From the NCBI GenBank assembly GCA_023150915.1, contig JAKLKA010000001.1, positions 62,001-126,000 of the forward strand: DNA of 64,000 nt. The letters run 5' to 3'. Position numbers and translations under genes: made by a program. Origin of the DNA: Polyangiaceae bacterium. Lineage in GTDB: Bacteria > Myxococcota_A > Polyangia > Polyangiales > Polyangiaceae. Positions 1-8,348 of the stretch are shown piece by piece; positions within the stretch are counted from its first letter, which is position 1, and each line of letters opens with the position of its first letter. The notes under the pieces are model-generated. The model searched no databases, was not told the origin of the DNA, and worked only from the letters and a program-made list of their open reading frames with translations.

Positions 1-1
1 C

Positions 2-271
2 CGCACGGAAGATCTGAGCGCCGACGGCACCCTGCCCGAGCCCAAGCGTGAGTCCGACGACCTGTCGACTGACGTGGCCGAAGCCCTCGAGAGCGCGCTC
101 GACTCGCTGCCCGAAGCCTACCGCGAAGCCATCTTGCTGACGAAGATCACTGGCCTCTCGCTGGCAGAGGCCTCAGAAATACTCGGGGCCACCCCCACGG
201 CCCTGAAGTTGCGCGTGCACCGCGGCTACCTGCAGCTCCGTGAGCGCCTGGAGCAATTCAAACGCCGATGA
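2..271 (+). CDS. RNA polymerase sigma factor, ECF type (C-terminal part)
   Basis: This is the 3' part of a sigma-70 family gene that starts before the window. The reading frame is open from base 2. The visible protein has the region-4 helix-turn-helix pattern: LDSLPEAYREAILL, then GLSLAEASEILGATPTALKLRVHRG, the promoter -35 recognition helix, and a basic C-terminus. Region 2 is outside the window. The stop overlaps the start of the next gene (ATGA), and that gene encodes an NrsF-like membrane protein. This is the usual pairing of an ECF sigma factor with its membrane anti-sigma factor, so the sigma factor is probably held inactive at the membrane until a stress signal. Confidence 0.88.
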   Translation, partial: RTEDLSADGTLPEPKRESDDLSTDVAEALESALDSLPEAYREAILLTKITGLSLAEASEILGATPTALKLRVHRGYLQLRERLEQFKRR

Positions 272-963
272 CCTCCCACGAAGAACCCCTACCCGAGCTC
301 GACTGGAGCGACCCCGCGCCGCCCAGCGCGAAGGTGTCGGCAAGCATCCAGCAGGCATGCAGTCGCGACCTCGAGAAGGGCCGCGGGCTCTTGGCCTGGC
401 AACGTGCGCTGCTCTCGGTGGTGGTGTCGGGTGCCGTGGTGGCGGCGCTGATCGCGCTGGGGCTGATGCAGAAGCAAGAGGCCGCCACGCTGCGCGCCGC
501 GCTCTTGGGTGCGGCCGGTTGGGGCGTCGTCCACCTGGCGGTGCTGCTGGCCGGCTTGGCCAGGCCCCCGGGCAGGCGCGGCTCGCGCGAGCTCAGGTGG
601 GCGTTGGCGCTGGGCCTTCCCCTGGTGTTCTTCGTCTATCTGGCCCTTTCGGCCCACAGCACGCTGCCCTTGTCGCGCTTTCTGGTCGAAGACACCCATG
701 CTCCGACCTGCGGGCTGTTCACGCTGATGTTCGGCGCGGCGGCCGCGGGCGGCACGCTGCTGGTGTGGCGTCGAACCGACCCGCTCACGCCCGGCCTGTC
801 GGGCGCGCTGGCGGGTCTGTGCGGGGGGCTTGCGGCGGCGGCGGGCATTGGCGTCGCGTGTCCGTCGCACGAGGCGTGGCACTTGTGGCTGGCCCACGGG
901 TCTACCGTGCTGGCGTTCGTGGTCGTGGGCTGGGCGGTGGGTCGCAAGTGGCTCGCTCCGTGA
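268..963 (+). CDS. NrsF/DUF1109-like membrane anti-sigma factor
   Basis: A 231-residue protein with a short acidic cytoplasmic N-terminus (residues 1-45) and about six hydrophobic segments, the first near residues 46-66. The last part has CPSHEAWHLWLAHG followed by a terminal membrane helix, resembling the Cys/His motif of the DUF1109 (NrsF) family, whose members sequester ECF sigma factors. It overlaps the upstream sigma gene by four bases (ATGA) and its stop overlaps the GTG of the thioredoxin-like gene, so all three look co-transcribed. The family call rests on topology, motif and context rather than on an alignment. Conserved cysteines beside a thioredoxin-like gene would fit redox or metal sensing, which is inference. 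Confidence 0.72.
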   Translation: MTSHEEPLPELDWSDPAPPSAKVSASIQQACSRDLEKGRGLLAWQRALLSVVVSGAVVAALIALGLMQKQEAATLRAALLGAAGWGVVHLAVLLAGLARPPGRRGSRELRWALALGLPLVFFVYLALSAHSTLPLSRFLVEDTHAPTCGLFTLMFGAAAAGGTLLVWRRTDPLTPGLSGALAGLCGGLAAAAGIGVACPSHEAWHLWLAHGSTVLAFVVVGWAVGRKWLAP

Positions 964-1499
964 GCGCAGAGCGCGATCCGAAGCAGCACACCGGTTCGCT
1001 GAGGCTCTTGATCGCGCTCGTCGCTCTCGGGCTGGCCTTCTACTGGTTCGGCCGGCGCTCATCGGGGCCCGAGTCCGGCGCGCCCGCCAAAGACTTCTCC
1101 CTGGTCGTGGTCGCCGGCTCGAGTGAGCGTGTTTCCTTGGCGGATCTGCGCGGCCGCCCCGCGCTGATCGAGGTCGTTGCCAGCTGGTGTGGGGTGTGCC
1201 GCCGAGCTGCGCCGGTCTTGGCCGCTGCCGCCCAGGCCCCTCGTCAGCGCGAGGTACGGTTCCTTGCCGTCAGCGTGGACGACGACCCGAACGTGGCCCG
1301 CGCGCTCGCGAAAGACTGGCACATCCCCTACGACGTCGCGCACGACGACGGGTCGTTCGCGCGAAACTATCGGGTCAGCCTGCTGCCGACCTTCGTGCTG
1401 ATCGACGCTGAGGGCATTGTCCGCCAGGTGGCGACGGGTGCGCCTTCGCCCGACTCAGTGGAGCGGTGGCTCAGCGAGGTCGGCGCCGGGCGCCGGTGA
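960..1499 (+). CDS. TlpA/ResA-like membrane-anchored thioredoxin-fold protein
   Basis: About 179 residues from GTG 960, which overlaps the upstream stop. GTG 948 is an alternative start. An N-terminal hydrophobic segment (LLIALVALGLAFYWF) anchors the protein. It is followed by a TlpA-like domain with the redox motif ASWCGVC near residues 77-83 and the cis-Pro region SLLPTFVLIDAEG. The CXXC pair indicates a periplasmic thiol-disulfide oxidoreductase. As the third gene after sigma and NrsF-like anti-sigma it may be part of the regulon or influence sensing. It ends immediately next to a convergent gene. Confidence 0.85.
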   Translation: MSAERDPKQHTGSLRLLIALVALGLAFYWFGRRSSGPESGAPAKDFSLVVVAGSSERVSLADLRGRPALIEVVASWCGVCRRAAPVLAAAAQAPRQREVRFLAVSVDDDPNVARALAKDWHIPYDVAHDDGSFARNYRVSLLPTFVLIDAEGIVRQVATGAPSPDSVERWLSEVGAGRR

Positions 1500-2324
1500 T
1501 CAGGGGCCTGCGCTGGGCTTGGGGGCCGCGCTCGGCGGCGGGGCCGCCGACCCCGAAGGGGCGGGCAGGGGAGCCGGCTCGGCGGACTTCACCGGAGCCG
1601 GCTCCTCCGCGCCACGGCCGCTGACCTTCCACGCGGCGCCCTCTTGCTCCAGCGTGTAGACCACCGTCTGGTTGCCACCCGCGCCACCGCGCGACACCAC
1701 GCGAACCTTGGCACTGCCAGGGCCCCGCGACAGCAGCGCGGCCGTCGCCAGAACCTGACCGTCGACCGACTTCTTCTTCGACTCGCAGCCGGCGCTGTCC
1801 TTCTCGCAGTCGCCCTGGGCCTTCTGCAGCTCGTCGGCGATGCCACCCTTGGCAAGCTCGAGGGCGCCCTTGAAGTCGTACGAGTTCCAGCGCTGCTGAA
1901 GCTCGAGGGCTGCGCCCTTCGGATCGCGAGACAGCTCGGCGGTGGTCACTTCGCGCGGTTTGCGGGTCTGCGCGGGGTGTGCGTTGCACGCGAAGCGCGC
2001 CGACCCCCACATCAGCAGCGTGGCCCCGGCCATCACCCCCAGCATCACCAGGGTCTGGCGGCTCGGGGCTGCGATCTCGCGCTCGGGCGGGATGACCGGC
2101 TTCAGTGCCTCGGGCCGGCGGCGGCGCTTCGGCTCGGCCTCGCGCTCGCTGCTGGCAGACGCGGCCTTCTTCTTCGGAGCTGGCGGGGGTTCCTCGTCGT
2201 CGTTGTCCTCGTCGTCGTCGTCCTCGTCCGCACGAGCACGCGTCGCGGCAGTCGCCTCTTCTTGTTCGTCGTCGGCCTCGTCGGCCTCGTCTTCAGGGCT
2301 CTTGCGGTCCTGGTCGTCCGCCAT
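1500..2324 (-). CDS. Hypothetical single-pass membrane protein with acidic N-terminus
   Basis: From ATG 2324 this gives 274 residues. Residues 1-60 are strongly acidic with runs of Asp and Glu, followed by a Lys/Ala-rich stretch and one membrane helix (LVMLGVMAGATLLMW, about residue 92). The outer part is about 110 residues with four Cys (including GDCEKDSAGC) and resembles a small NTF2-like or cone-shaped fold ending in KVSG. The C-terminus is Pro/Ala/Ser-rich. I do not recognise a family. The frame stays open upstream to 2750, but that extension overlaps the TPR lipoprotein on the other strand and has no typical coding look. Confidence 0.62.
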   Translation of the reverse strand: MADDQDRKSPEDEADEADDEQEEATAATRARADEDDDDEDNDDEEPPPAPKKKAASASSEREAEPKRRRRPEALKPVIPPEREIAAPSRQTLVMLGVMAGATLLMWGSARFACNAHPAQTRKPREVTTAELSRDPKGAALELQQRWNSYDFKGALELAKGGIADELQKAQGDCEKDSAGCESKKKSVDGQVLATAALLSRGPGSAKVRVVSRGGAGGNQTVVYTLEQEGAAWKVSGRGAEEPAPVKSAEPAPLPAPSGSAAPPPSAAPKPSAGP

Positions 2325-2472
2325 GGGGGACGAAGCATCTACGGACCGGCGGCCCTGCGCAACCGGATTTCGTGGCGACTGGCCGGGCCTTTTCCGCTGA
2401 ATTTCGGGATTTACCCCCGGGTCGAAAAAAAAACGGAAACTCGCGATGCCCGGGCGCCGATGGGGGGTGCAA

Positions 2473-3396
2473 ATGCGCGCCTCGCTCGTCTGGGTCCTTG
2501 GGCTGCTGCTTGCCACCCTCATCGGCTGCAAGGGCGCCGCTCCACTGCCGCCCAAGGCCATCGAGCTGAACCGTTCTGGAGTCGAGGCCCTCGAGCAGGG
2601 CGACCTGGAGACCGCGGACGCCCGCTTCGCCCTGGCTCTCGAATACAACCCGCGCTTCGTCGAGGCGCTGGTCAACCAGGGGCTGGTCGAGTTGCAGCGT
2701 GGCAACTTCGGACGCGCCCGCCAGCTGCTCACCCGAGCGCGACGCCTCAACGCCGACGTCGCGCAGCCCCACCATGGTCTGGGCGTGCTCTCGGAGCGCG
2801 AGCGCCGCCCCGACGTGGCGGCGAAGCACTATGGTGAAGCCCTCGCGGTCGACCCCGGCTTTGCGCCCGCACGAAGCAACCTTGCCCGGTTGCTGTTCGA
2901 GGCGGGGCGTTACGAGCACGCGCGCGTCCAGTTCAAGCGTCTGACCGAGGTCTCGCCACGCGACCCGGCCGGGTTCATCGGTTTGGCAGAGAGCCTCTTG
3001 CAGCTGGGGCGTCACGCAGAAGCGGACGTTTTGGTGAAGGACGCCGCCAAGCGCTTCCCCGAGTCTGCACCGATCACGATCCTCACGGCTCGCCGCTTGC
3101 TGCGCAACGGTGACGTTGCCGGTGCGGTGGCGCTACTCACTCCAATTGCCCGCTCGCGCGACGACATGGCCGTGGCGGCCCTGGGGTGGCTCGCCACCGC
3201 CGAGCTGGCGCGCGGCCGTGCACGCCACGCGGTCGGCGCAGCCGAGCGTGCTCTCGCCCTGGACCCGCACGATCCCGTCTCGGTCTACACCATGGCTGCC
3301 GCGCTGACCCAGCTCGGCGACCCGGGCGCAAAGTCCTGGGTTGCCCGCGCCGAAGCACTGGCGCCCGGCTCGTCGCGCAATCTGCCGCAGCATTGA
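2473..3396 (+). CDS. TPR-repeat lipoprotein
   Basis: A lipoprotein of 307 residues from ATG 2473, which follows a GGGGGG ribosome-binding tract. The signal peptide MRASLVWVLGLLLATLIGC ends in a lipobox Cys. The rest is a series of tetratricopeptide repeats: NRSGVEALEQGDLETADARFALALEYNPRFVEA and so on through about seven units, with typical Gly/Ala/Pro spacing. TPR lipoproteins act as periplasmic or outer-membrane scaffolds in secretion or motility complexes in myxobacteria. The gene lies 37 bases upstream of a membrane-protein trio on the same strand, but nothing visible ties it to them. Confidence 0.82.
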   Translation: MRASLVWVLGLLLATLIGCKGAAPLPPKAIELNRSGVEALEQGDLETADARFALALEYNPRFVEALVNQGLVELQRGNFGRARQLLTRARRLNADVAQPHHGLGVLSERERRPDVAAKHYGEALAVDPGFAPARSNLARLLFEAGRYEHARVQFKRLTEVSPRDPAGFIGLAESLLQLGRHAEADVLVKDAAKRFPESAPITILTARRLLRNGDVAGAVALLTPIARSRDDMAVAALGWLATAELARGRARHAVGAAERALALDPHDPVSVYTMAAALTQLGDPGAKSWVARAEALAPGSSRNLPQH

Positions 3397-3433
3397 TGGG
3401 CGCCCGCTCCAGTTCGACTATGCTTCGCCCACC

Positions 3434-4120
3434 GTGGTCAGCGCGGCTCCCCAGGCTCTCGTGGTTGCCCCCCGGCGGCAGCGGTTTCTCCCGCTCGTGC
3501 GCTTCTTCGACGAGTGCCTGAAGGCCCGACCTGGTGCCCAGCTGGGAAAGGTGGCGGCCTGGGCGGTGACCCTTGGCTACCTGGTTGCGTTGCCCTTCGG
3601 TGCCCGCGCGGTCACCGGCGACGCCTCGGACAAGGTGGTGATCAGCGCCTTGAGCTGGCTCACCTGGCTGGTGGGGTCGCTGCTGGCGGTCTCGGCCGCG
3701 AGCAGTGCGGCGGACGACGGCGCGACGCGCGCGCTGGCGTTCACCCGTGGGTTCTCGCACCGGGCAATCGATCGTGCCCAGCTCTTCGCCGTGGGCCGGC
3801 GTGCCGTGCGCGTGATGGGTATTCCCTCCACGCTGCTCGCCGTGGCCGCGCTCTCGCTCGCACGCAGCTGGCACGTTGCACTATCGCGCCTGCTGCTGGT
3901 GGTTGGTGTCGTCGGCTACGTCGCGGTAGTCGCCGCCCTGATGGTGCTGCTGGTGAGGATCGCGCGGGGGCTGGGCCCGCGCCGCCCGCGCAGCGCGCTC
4001 GTGGCGCTGGTGGTGGTGCCCCACCTCTTGCGAGAGCTGTTTCCTCGACTCCCCAGTGTGCCGGCTCTGGTCGGCTTCGTCGCGGGCGAGCTCGCGGGCA
4101 TCGGAGCACACCTCCGGTGA
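3434..4120 (+). CDS. Multi-pass membrane protein, first gene of a degenerate ABC-type trio
   Basis: About 228 residues from GTG 3434. The frame is open further upstream into the TPR gene, but hydrophobic coding character starts here. Four to five membrane helices are visible (for example VAAWAVTLGYLVALPFGA, LSWLTWLVGSLLAVSAAS, LLLVVGVVGYVAVVAALMVLL). Its stop overlaps the GTG of the ATPase-like gene (GTGA), which in turn overlaps a second membrane gene. The arrangement permease, ATPase-like, permease suggests an ABC-2-style assembly. No substrate can be inferred. Confidence 0.65.
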   Translation: MVSAAPQALVVAPRRQRFLPLVRFFDECLKARPGAQLGKVAAWAVTLGYLVALPFGARAVTGDASDKVVISALSWLTWLVGSLLAVSAASSAADDGATRALAFTRGFSHRAIDRAQLFAVGRRAVRVMGIPSTLLAVAALSLARSWHVALSRLLLVVGVVGYVAVVAALMVLLVRIARGLGPRRPRSALVALVVVPHLLRELFPRLPSVPALVGFVAGELAGIGAHLR

Positions 4121-5067
4121 CTGGCATCGAGCTTCAGGGGGTGGTCTGCGGCGCGCTCACCGGCGCGACCTTGTCGATCCCTGCCGGGCTCACGGTGGTG
4201 CTCGGCACGCCCGCCGACGGCACCGCGGATCTGCCGCCGGTGGTGGGTGGCGTGGTCGCCCCGCGGCGGGGCAGTGTGCTGGTCGGTGGCCTCGACCCTG
4301 CCCGATCTCCCGCGACGCGTGCGCGGCTTGGGCTGGTGCTGGCCGACGAGAGCGCCCCGCAGGCCGGGAGCGTGGTCGACTTCGTGCGGCAGGTGCTGGC
4401 CCTGCGCCGGCAGGTCGAAGATCCGCTGGGGATCTTGGAGCGCCACGGCCTGGCCGCCCTGGCGGCCGTTTGTCCTGCCAAGCTCGATCGTGGACTTTGC
4501 CGCCGCCTGGCGTGGGCGCTCGCCCTTTCCATCCGTGATCCGCTCGGGCTGATCGTCCACGAGCCCCTGGGGCTGGGCGGCGAGGCGATCTGCCGCGAGC
4601 TTGCCGAGCGCGCCACGGCGGGCGTGCCGGTCCTGGCGCTCACCTCCAGCCCGCGGGACGCCTCGGCGCTCGGCGGCTCGGTCGTGCTGCTCGATCGGGG
4701 TCGGTTCGTGCGTCGGCCGGGCGCGCCCCTGGCCACCGAGCTCAGCCCGGGGGCCCCGGTCACGCTGCGTGTGCGCAGCAGTGGCGCCCGCGATCTGGTG
4801 AAAGCCCTTGCCCACGATCCCGCAGTGTCTTCGCTGGATTTCGATGGCGAGCGCAGCTCCGACGCCATCTGCGTGCGCGGCCCCGATGCCGACCGGCTGT
4901 CGATGGCGGTGCTTCGGCAAGCGCGCGCAGTCGGTGCCCGGCTGGTATCGATCGAAGCGGCGTTGCCGGCCTTGGAAGAGGTGCGGGCCGCCACCGAAGG
5001 CTTGTGGCGCGCTGCATACGACAACGCCTACCGAGCTGCGGCGCCACGCGGAGGCTCGGGCTCGTGA
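4117..5067 (+). CDS. ABC ATPase-like protein with degenerate nucleotide-binding motifs
   Basis: A 316-residue protein from GTG 4117. The overall run of motifs follows an ABC ATPase. An initial strand leads to GTPADGTAD where Walker A (GxxxxGK[ST]) is expected, so the invariant Lys and Ser/Thr are missing. The signature position reads LDRGLCRRLAWALAL in place of LSGGxxRRLxLA. Walker B is LIVHEP instead of LLLDEP, so the Asp is His. About 110 further residues follow, as in ATPases of ABC-2 exporters. The two flanking genes are membrane proteins with overlapping starts. ATP hydrolysis looks unlikely from these residues, so the protein may be structural or regulatory. Confidence 0.68.
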   Translation: MTGIELQGVVCGALTGATLSIPAGLTVVLGTPADGTADLPPVVGGVVAPRRGSVLVGGLDPARSPATRARLGLVLADESAPQAGSVVDFVRQVLALRRQVEDPLGILERHGLAALAAVCPAKLDRGLCRRLAWALALSIRDPLGLIVHEPLGLGGEAICRELAERATAGVPVLALTSSPRDASALGGSVVLLDRGRFVRRPGAPLATELSPGAPVTLRVRSSGARDLVKALAHDPAVSSLDFDGERSSDAICVRGPDADRLSMAVLRQARAVGARLVSIEAALPALEEVRAATEGLWRAAYDNAYRAAAPRGGSGS

Positions 5068-5750
5068 CCGGGGTGGCCATCGGCATGAAGCTGGTGCGGC
5101 ACCGGCTCGCATCGGTCTCGAGCGTGCTCGGGGTGGTCTTCGCCATCGGCGCGGTGTTCGTGGTGGCTCTCCTGCTCCGCCGCACCGGCTCGAACCTCGC
5201 GGCCGACCGCGCCCTTTCGGGCATTGCGCTCGGTCTGGCGCTGCCGCTCCTCGCTCATGGCACCGTTGCCCGCGCGCTGGGCGGCGCGCACTTCGAGGCA
5301 GCCCTGGCCGAGCCGGCACGCCATGGCGGCAACCGACGCGAGATCGCGCTGGGCGTCGGCCTGGCGCTCTCGTTGGTGCTGGCAATGTCCGGGGCCCTGG
5401 TGGCGGCAGTCGCCGTGCTCGTGGTGCGCGCCCCGGCAGACCCCGCGCTCGTGCGTGATCTGGTCACCAGCTCGTGGATAGGGGCGCTGGCGGGTGCCAG
5501 CTACGCCGCTTGGTTCTGCCTCGCCTCCACCGTCGGTCGCTCGGGCGGTGGCCGCATGGTCGCGCTCTTCGTCGACTTCGTCGCCGGCGCCAGCGCGGGC
5601 TTGTCGGCCATGTTCTGGCCGCGGGGGCACGTGAGAAACCTGCTCGGCGGCGAGCCGGTCTGGGCCATGCCCCAGTGGTCGGCAACGTTGGCATTGCTCT
5701 TGCTCGCTGGCGGGTACCTCGCGCTCGGGGTCTGGCGCGTGCGCCGCTGA
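5064..5750 (+). CDS. Multi-pass membrane protein, third gene of the degenerate ABC-type trio
   Basis: 228 residues from GTG 5064, which overlaps the preceding stop. Six hydrophobic segments are visible (SSVLGVVFAIGAVFVVALLL, ALGLALPLLAHGTVARALG, LGVGLALSLVLAMSGALVAAVAVLVV, WIGALAGASYAAWFCLAST, and a terminal SATLALLLLAGGYLALGVW). It has the size and topology of an ABC-2-type permease subunit. With the first membrane gene and the ATPase-like gene it forms a tightly overlapped three-gene unit. The substrate is unknown. Confidence 0.65.
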   Translation: MTGVAIGMKLVRHRLASVSSVLGVVFAIGAVFVVALLLRRTGSNLAADRALSGIALGLALPLLAHGTVARALGGAHFEAALAEPARHGGNRREIALGVGLALSLVLAMSGALVAAVAVLVVRAPADPALVRDLVTSSWIGALAGASYAAWFCLASTVGRSGGGRMVALFVDFVAGASAGLSAMFWPRGHVRNLLGGEPVWAMPQWSATLALLLLAGGYLALGVWRVRR

Positions 5751-5818
5751 GGGCGTGCCGCTCTCCCCAGTGCCGAGAGCTGGTCCGAATGGGGAGGGCG
5801 CGCTAGGCTCCCGCGGCC

Positions 5819-6544
5819 GTGAGGGGCATCATTCTCCAATCCGACAGCTATCAGGCTCTGGCGCTGCAGATGGAAGCAGGCGGAGACGAGCAAGAGCTGG
5901 AGCTGCCGTGCACCGATGGCCTGAAGGACGGCGAGTGGGTGCTGGCGACGTTCACCGTGGGTGACGAAGCGACCGCCGTCGCGGCGTGCGTCGTCGATCG
6001 CGGCGACGGCCTGAGGCTGGCGTTCACTGATCGCGACTGGTCGCGGCTCTGGCAGTTCGCCAACTCGGAAGACCCACCCACCATTCCGCCACCCAGCATG
6101 CCGCTTCCGGCCTTCGAGGTCAGGGCGCCGTCCGATGCCAGCGTGTTGATCGTGGACGACGACGCCGATCTTCAGAACGTGGTCTGCGCCATGCTGAAGG
6201 CTTCGGGCTTCCAGACCAACGCCGTGGGCAGCGCGGAAGAAGCATTCGACCTGTTGCGCCAGTCGCGGCCCGACTTGATGGTGCTCGACTGGAACCTGCC
6301 CGGCATGAGCGGGGTCGAGTTCTGCCGGCGCCTGCGCCGCGAGCCGCGCCTGGGCCGGCTGCCGGTGCTGTTTCTGACGGCCCACTCTTCGACCACCGAC
6401 ATCGTCGAGGCGTTCTCGGCCGGCGCCGACGACTTCGTCAGCAAGCCGTTCCGCGCGCCGGAGCTGGCCGCCCGCGTGCTTGGGCTGATTCGCCGCGCGC
6501 AGATGCCGCCGCCGTCGGTCCGGGGCGGCGCGCCCAGCCTCTGA
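5819..6544 (+). CDS. Response regulator with N-terminal PilZ-like region and C-terminal receiver domain
   Basis: 241 residues from GTG 5819. Residues 1-85 form a small beta-rich region ending GLRLAFTDRDWSRLWQF, which resembles the PilZ-like heads seen on myxobacterial regulators; that assignment is tentative. Residues 105-225 are a complete receiver domain: acidic pair in VLIVDDDAD, phospho-acceptor Asp in LMVLDWNLPG, Thr in LFLTAHSS and Lys in SKPFR. There is no DNA-binding output domain, so it probably acts by protein contact. No partner kinase is adjacent. Confidence 0.85.
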   Translation: MRGIILQSDSYQALALQMEAGGDEQELELPCTDGLKDGEWVLATFTVGDEATAVAACVVDRGDGLRLAFTDRDWSRLWQFANSEDPPTIPPPSMPLPAFEVRAPSDASVLIVDDDADLQNVVCAMLKASGFQTNAVGSAEEAFDLLRQSRPDLMVLDWNLPGMSGVEFCRRLRREPRLGRLPVLFLTAHSSTTDIVEAFSAGADDFVSKPFRAPELAARVLGLIRRAQMPPPSVRGGAPSL

Positions 6545-6547
6545 AGG

Positions 6548-8143
6548 TCACTGCTGTTCGCGGAAGGCCTCGGCCGGCCGGAGGCGCGCCGCGTACATCG
6601 CGGGCCAGACCGTGGCGGCCAGGCACACCAAGACTGCGAACACGCCCACCAGCGAGAACTCGACAGGCTTCACCTGCACCGGCAGCCGAGAGATGAAGTA
6701 CACCTTGGCGTCCAGCGGGAAGCCGTAGATCAAGAGCCCCTTGCAGAAGAGCAGGCCGAGCCCGAGCCCGATCGACGCACCGATCAGCCCGATGATGGCG
6801 CCTTGATACAAGAACGCGCGAAGCAAGGCGCCGTCGCTCGCGCCCATGGCCTTGAGCACCGCGATCTCCTTCTTCTTGTCGAGCACCACCATGATCAGCG
6901 TCGCGATCACCGTGAAGGCTGCCACGATGATGATCAGCGCCAGCACCAGGCTCATCAAGATCTGCTGAATGCGCAGCGCGGTGAAGAGCCCGTGGTTCAG
7001 CTCTTCCCAGTCCATGGTGTGGTAGATGCCATCGGCCAGCCGCTCGTCCAGCTTGCGGGCCACCTCGCGTGCCTGCTCGATGTCCGAGACCTTCATCTCG
7101 ATGCCGGTGACGCTGTCCCCCGAGTCCCCGAACGCCTGTGCTTCGTACAGATCGGTGTAGACCAGCTTCGAGTCGTACTGATCGAAACCCGCGTCGAACA
7201 CCGCGATCACGCGGAACTGCTTGGCCACGGGCGCGAGCACGGCGCCGTGCGAATAGGCATACCCGACGGTGGGTGACGTGACCTGCACGCACGAACCCAG
7301 CTCGAGCTTCAGGTTCTCTTTGAGAGTCTTGCCAACGATGATGCCTGGCAGGCGCTTGACGCTCTCGGGGTCGCGGCACGGATCGGGATCGACGTCGGCC
7401 GGGAGCACGTCCTCGTCGGGCAGCGCAGTCTGGAAGCCGCCATCCGGCTCGATGGTGCCCGACGGCGCTCCGCCGTCCAGCTGGTCGTCGCTCGTGGGTT
7501 CGTCGTCGGCGCCGCCCTCTCGGCCGGCGGTGCTGGCGTCGGGTGCCCCAGCGTCACCGGGGCCGGCGTCGTCGGCGAGCGCGATCTCTTTCTCGATCTC
7601 GAGCAGCAGCGGACTTCTACCTCCGTCGCCGGCGCCCTTCTTCGGGGGGGAGATCGTCGGGTCGTCGAACAGGCTCTTGCGACGGCGCTCGGGCGGTTTC
7701 GAGTCGGCCAGGCGCAGGCCCTCGACGTTGCCCTCGACGATGTGTCGCGGCAGGTCGAGCACCGTCGGCATGCGCGCCGGGTCCACGCCCTTCAGCAAGA
7801 CGCCGGTCGCAGACTTCTCGCCGTGCGTGACCATCATCGGGTTGATCACGAAGGGTGCGATGCCGGTGATGCCCGGCACGTCTTCCACCTTCTTCATCAC
7901 CTCGCGGTACTCGCGGAAGTCGCTCGAGTACTTCAAGATCAGGACGTGGGCGTTCACCCCGAGCACCTTTTCGCGGAACTCGGCGCGGAACCCACCGGTC
8001 ACGCTCATCACGGTGGCCAGCGCCGCGACGCCGAGCGCCACCCCGAGAACGGCGAAGACGGTCCCCACCGACACGAACGCCCGCTTCTTCGACCGCATGT
8101 AGCGGAGCGCGAGCTCGAGCGGAAAACCCATCTTGGCGGCCAT
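6548..8143 (-). CDS. LolC/LolE-family ABC transporter permease with acidic periplasmic insert
   Basis: 531 residues from ATG 8143; ATG 8131, giving MGFPLELALRYM, is an equally good family-like start. An N-terminal membrane helix is followed by a MacB/FtsX periplasmic core, then three C-terminal helices with the FtsX signature MVVLDKKKEIAVLKAMGAS and PAMYAARLRPAEAFREQ. LolCE releases lipoproteins from the inner membrane. About 110 residues (roughly 165-280) rich in Asp, Gly, Pro and Ala interrupt the periplasmic domain, making the protein longer than the usual 400-420 residues. No LolD ATPase lies nearby. Confidence 0.88.
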   Translation of the reverse strand: MAAKMGFPLELALRYMRSKKRAFVSVGTVFAVLGVALGVAALATVMSVTGGFRAEFREKVLGVNAHVLILKYSSDFREYREVMKKVEDVPGITGIAPFVINPMMVTHGEKSATGVLLKGVDPARMPTVLDLPRHIVEGNVEGLRLADSKPPERRRKSLFDDPTISPPKKGAGDGGRSPLLLEIEKEIALADDAGPGDAGAPDASTAGREGGADDEPTSDDQLDGGAPSGTIEPDGGFQTALPDEDVLPADVDPDPCRDPESVKRLPGIIVGKTLKENLKLELGSCVQVTSPTVGYAYSHGAVLAPVAKQFRVIAVFDAGFDQYDSKLVYTDLYEAQAFGDSGDSVTGIEMKVSDIEQAREVARKLDERLADGIYHTMDWEELNHGLFTALRIQQILMSLVLALIIIVAAFTVIATLIMVVLDKKKEIAVLKAMGASDGALLRAFLYQGAIIGLIGASIGLGLGLLFCKGLLIYGFPLDAKVYFISRLPVQVKPVEFSLVGVFAVLVCLAATVWPAMYAARLRPAEAFREQQ

Positions 8144-8348
8144 GTAGCAGACGGTGCGCTCCGGACGACAGCTCAAACTAGCCCCGCATTCCCGCGCGCT
8201 TAGCCGGCCTGGCCGCGGGGAGCCGATCCGGGGCACCCTGGTAGCTGGCCGGATGAACCCCTGACCAGTGCCGGCATCGCCCGTCGCGGGACGAAAAGTG
8301 GAGTAAGATTGGAGCCTCGCGTAGCTTTTCTCTGGGTCTCCCTCGCAC

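Noticed and set aside
8304-8309. TAAGAT as a -10 for the first kinase gene
   Set aside because: No acceptable -35 at 16-18 bases upstream.
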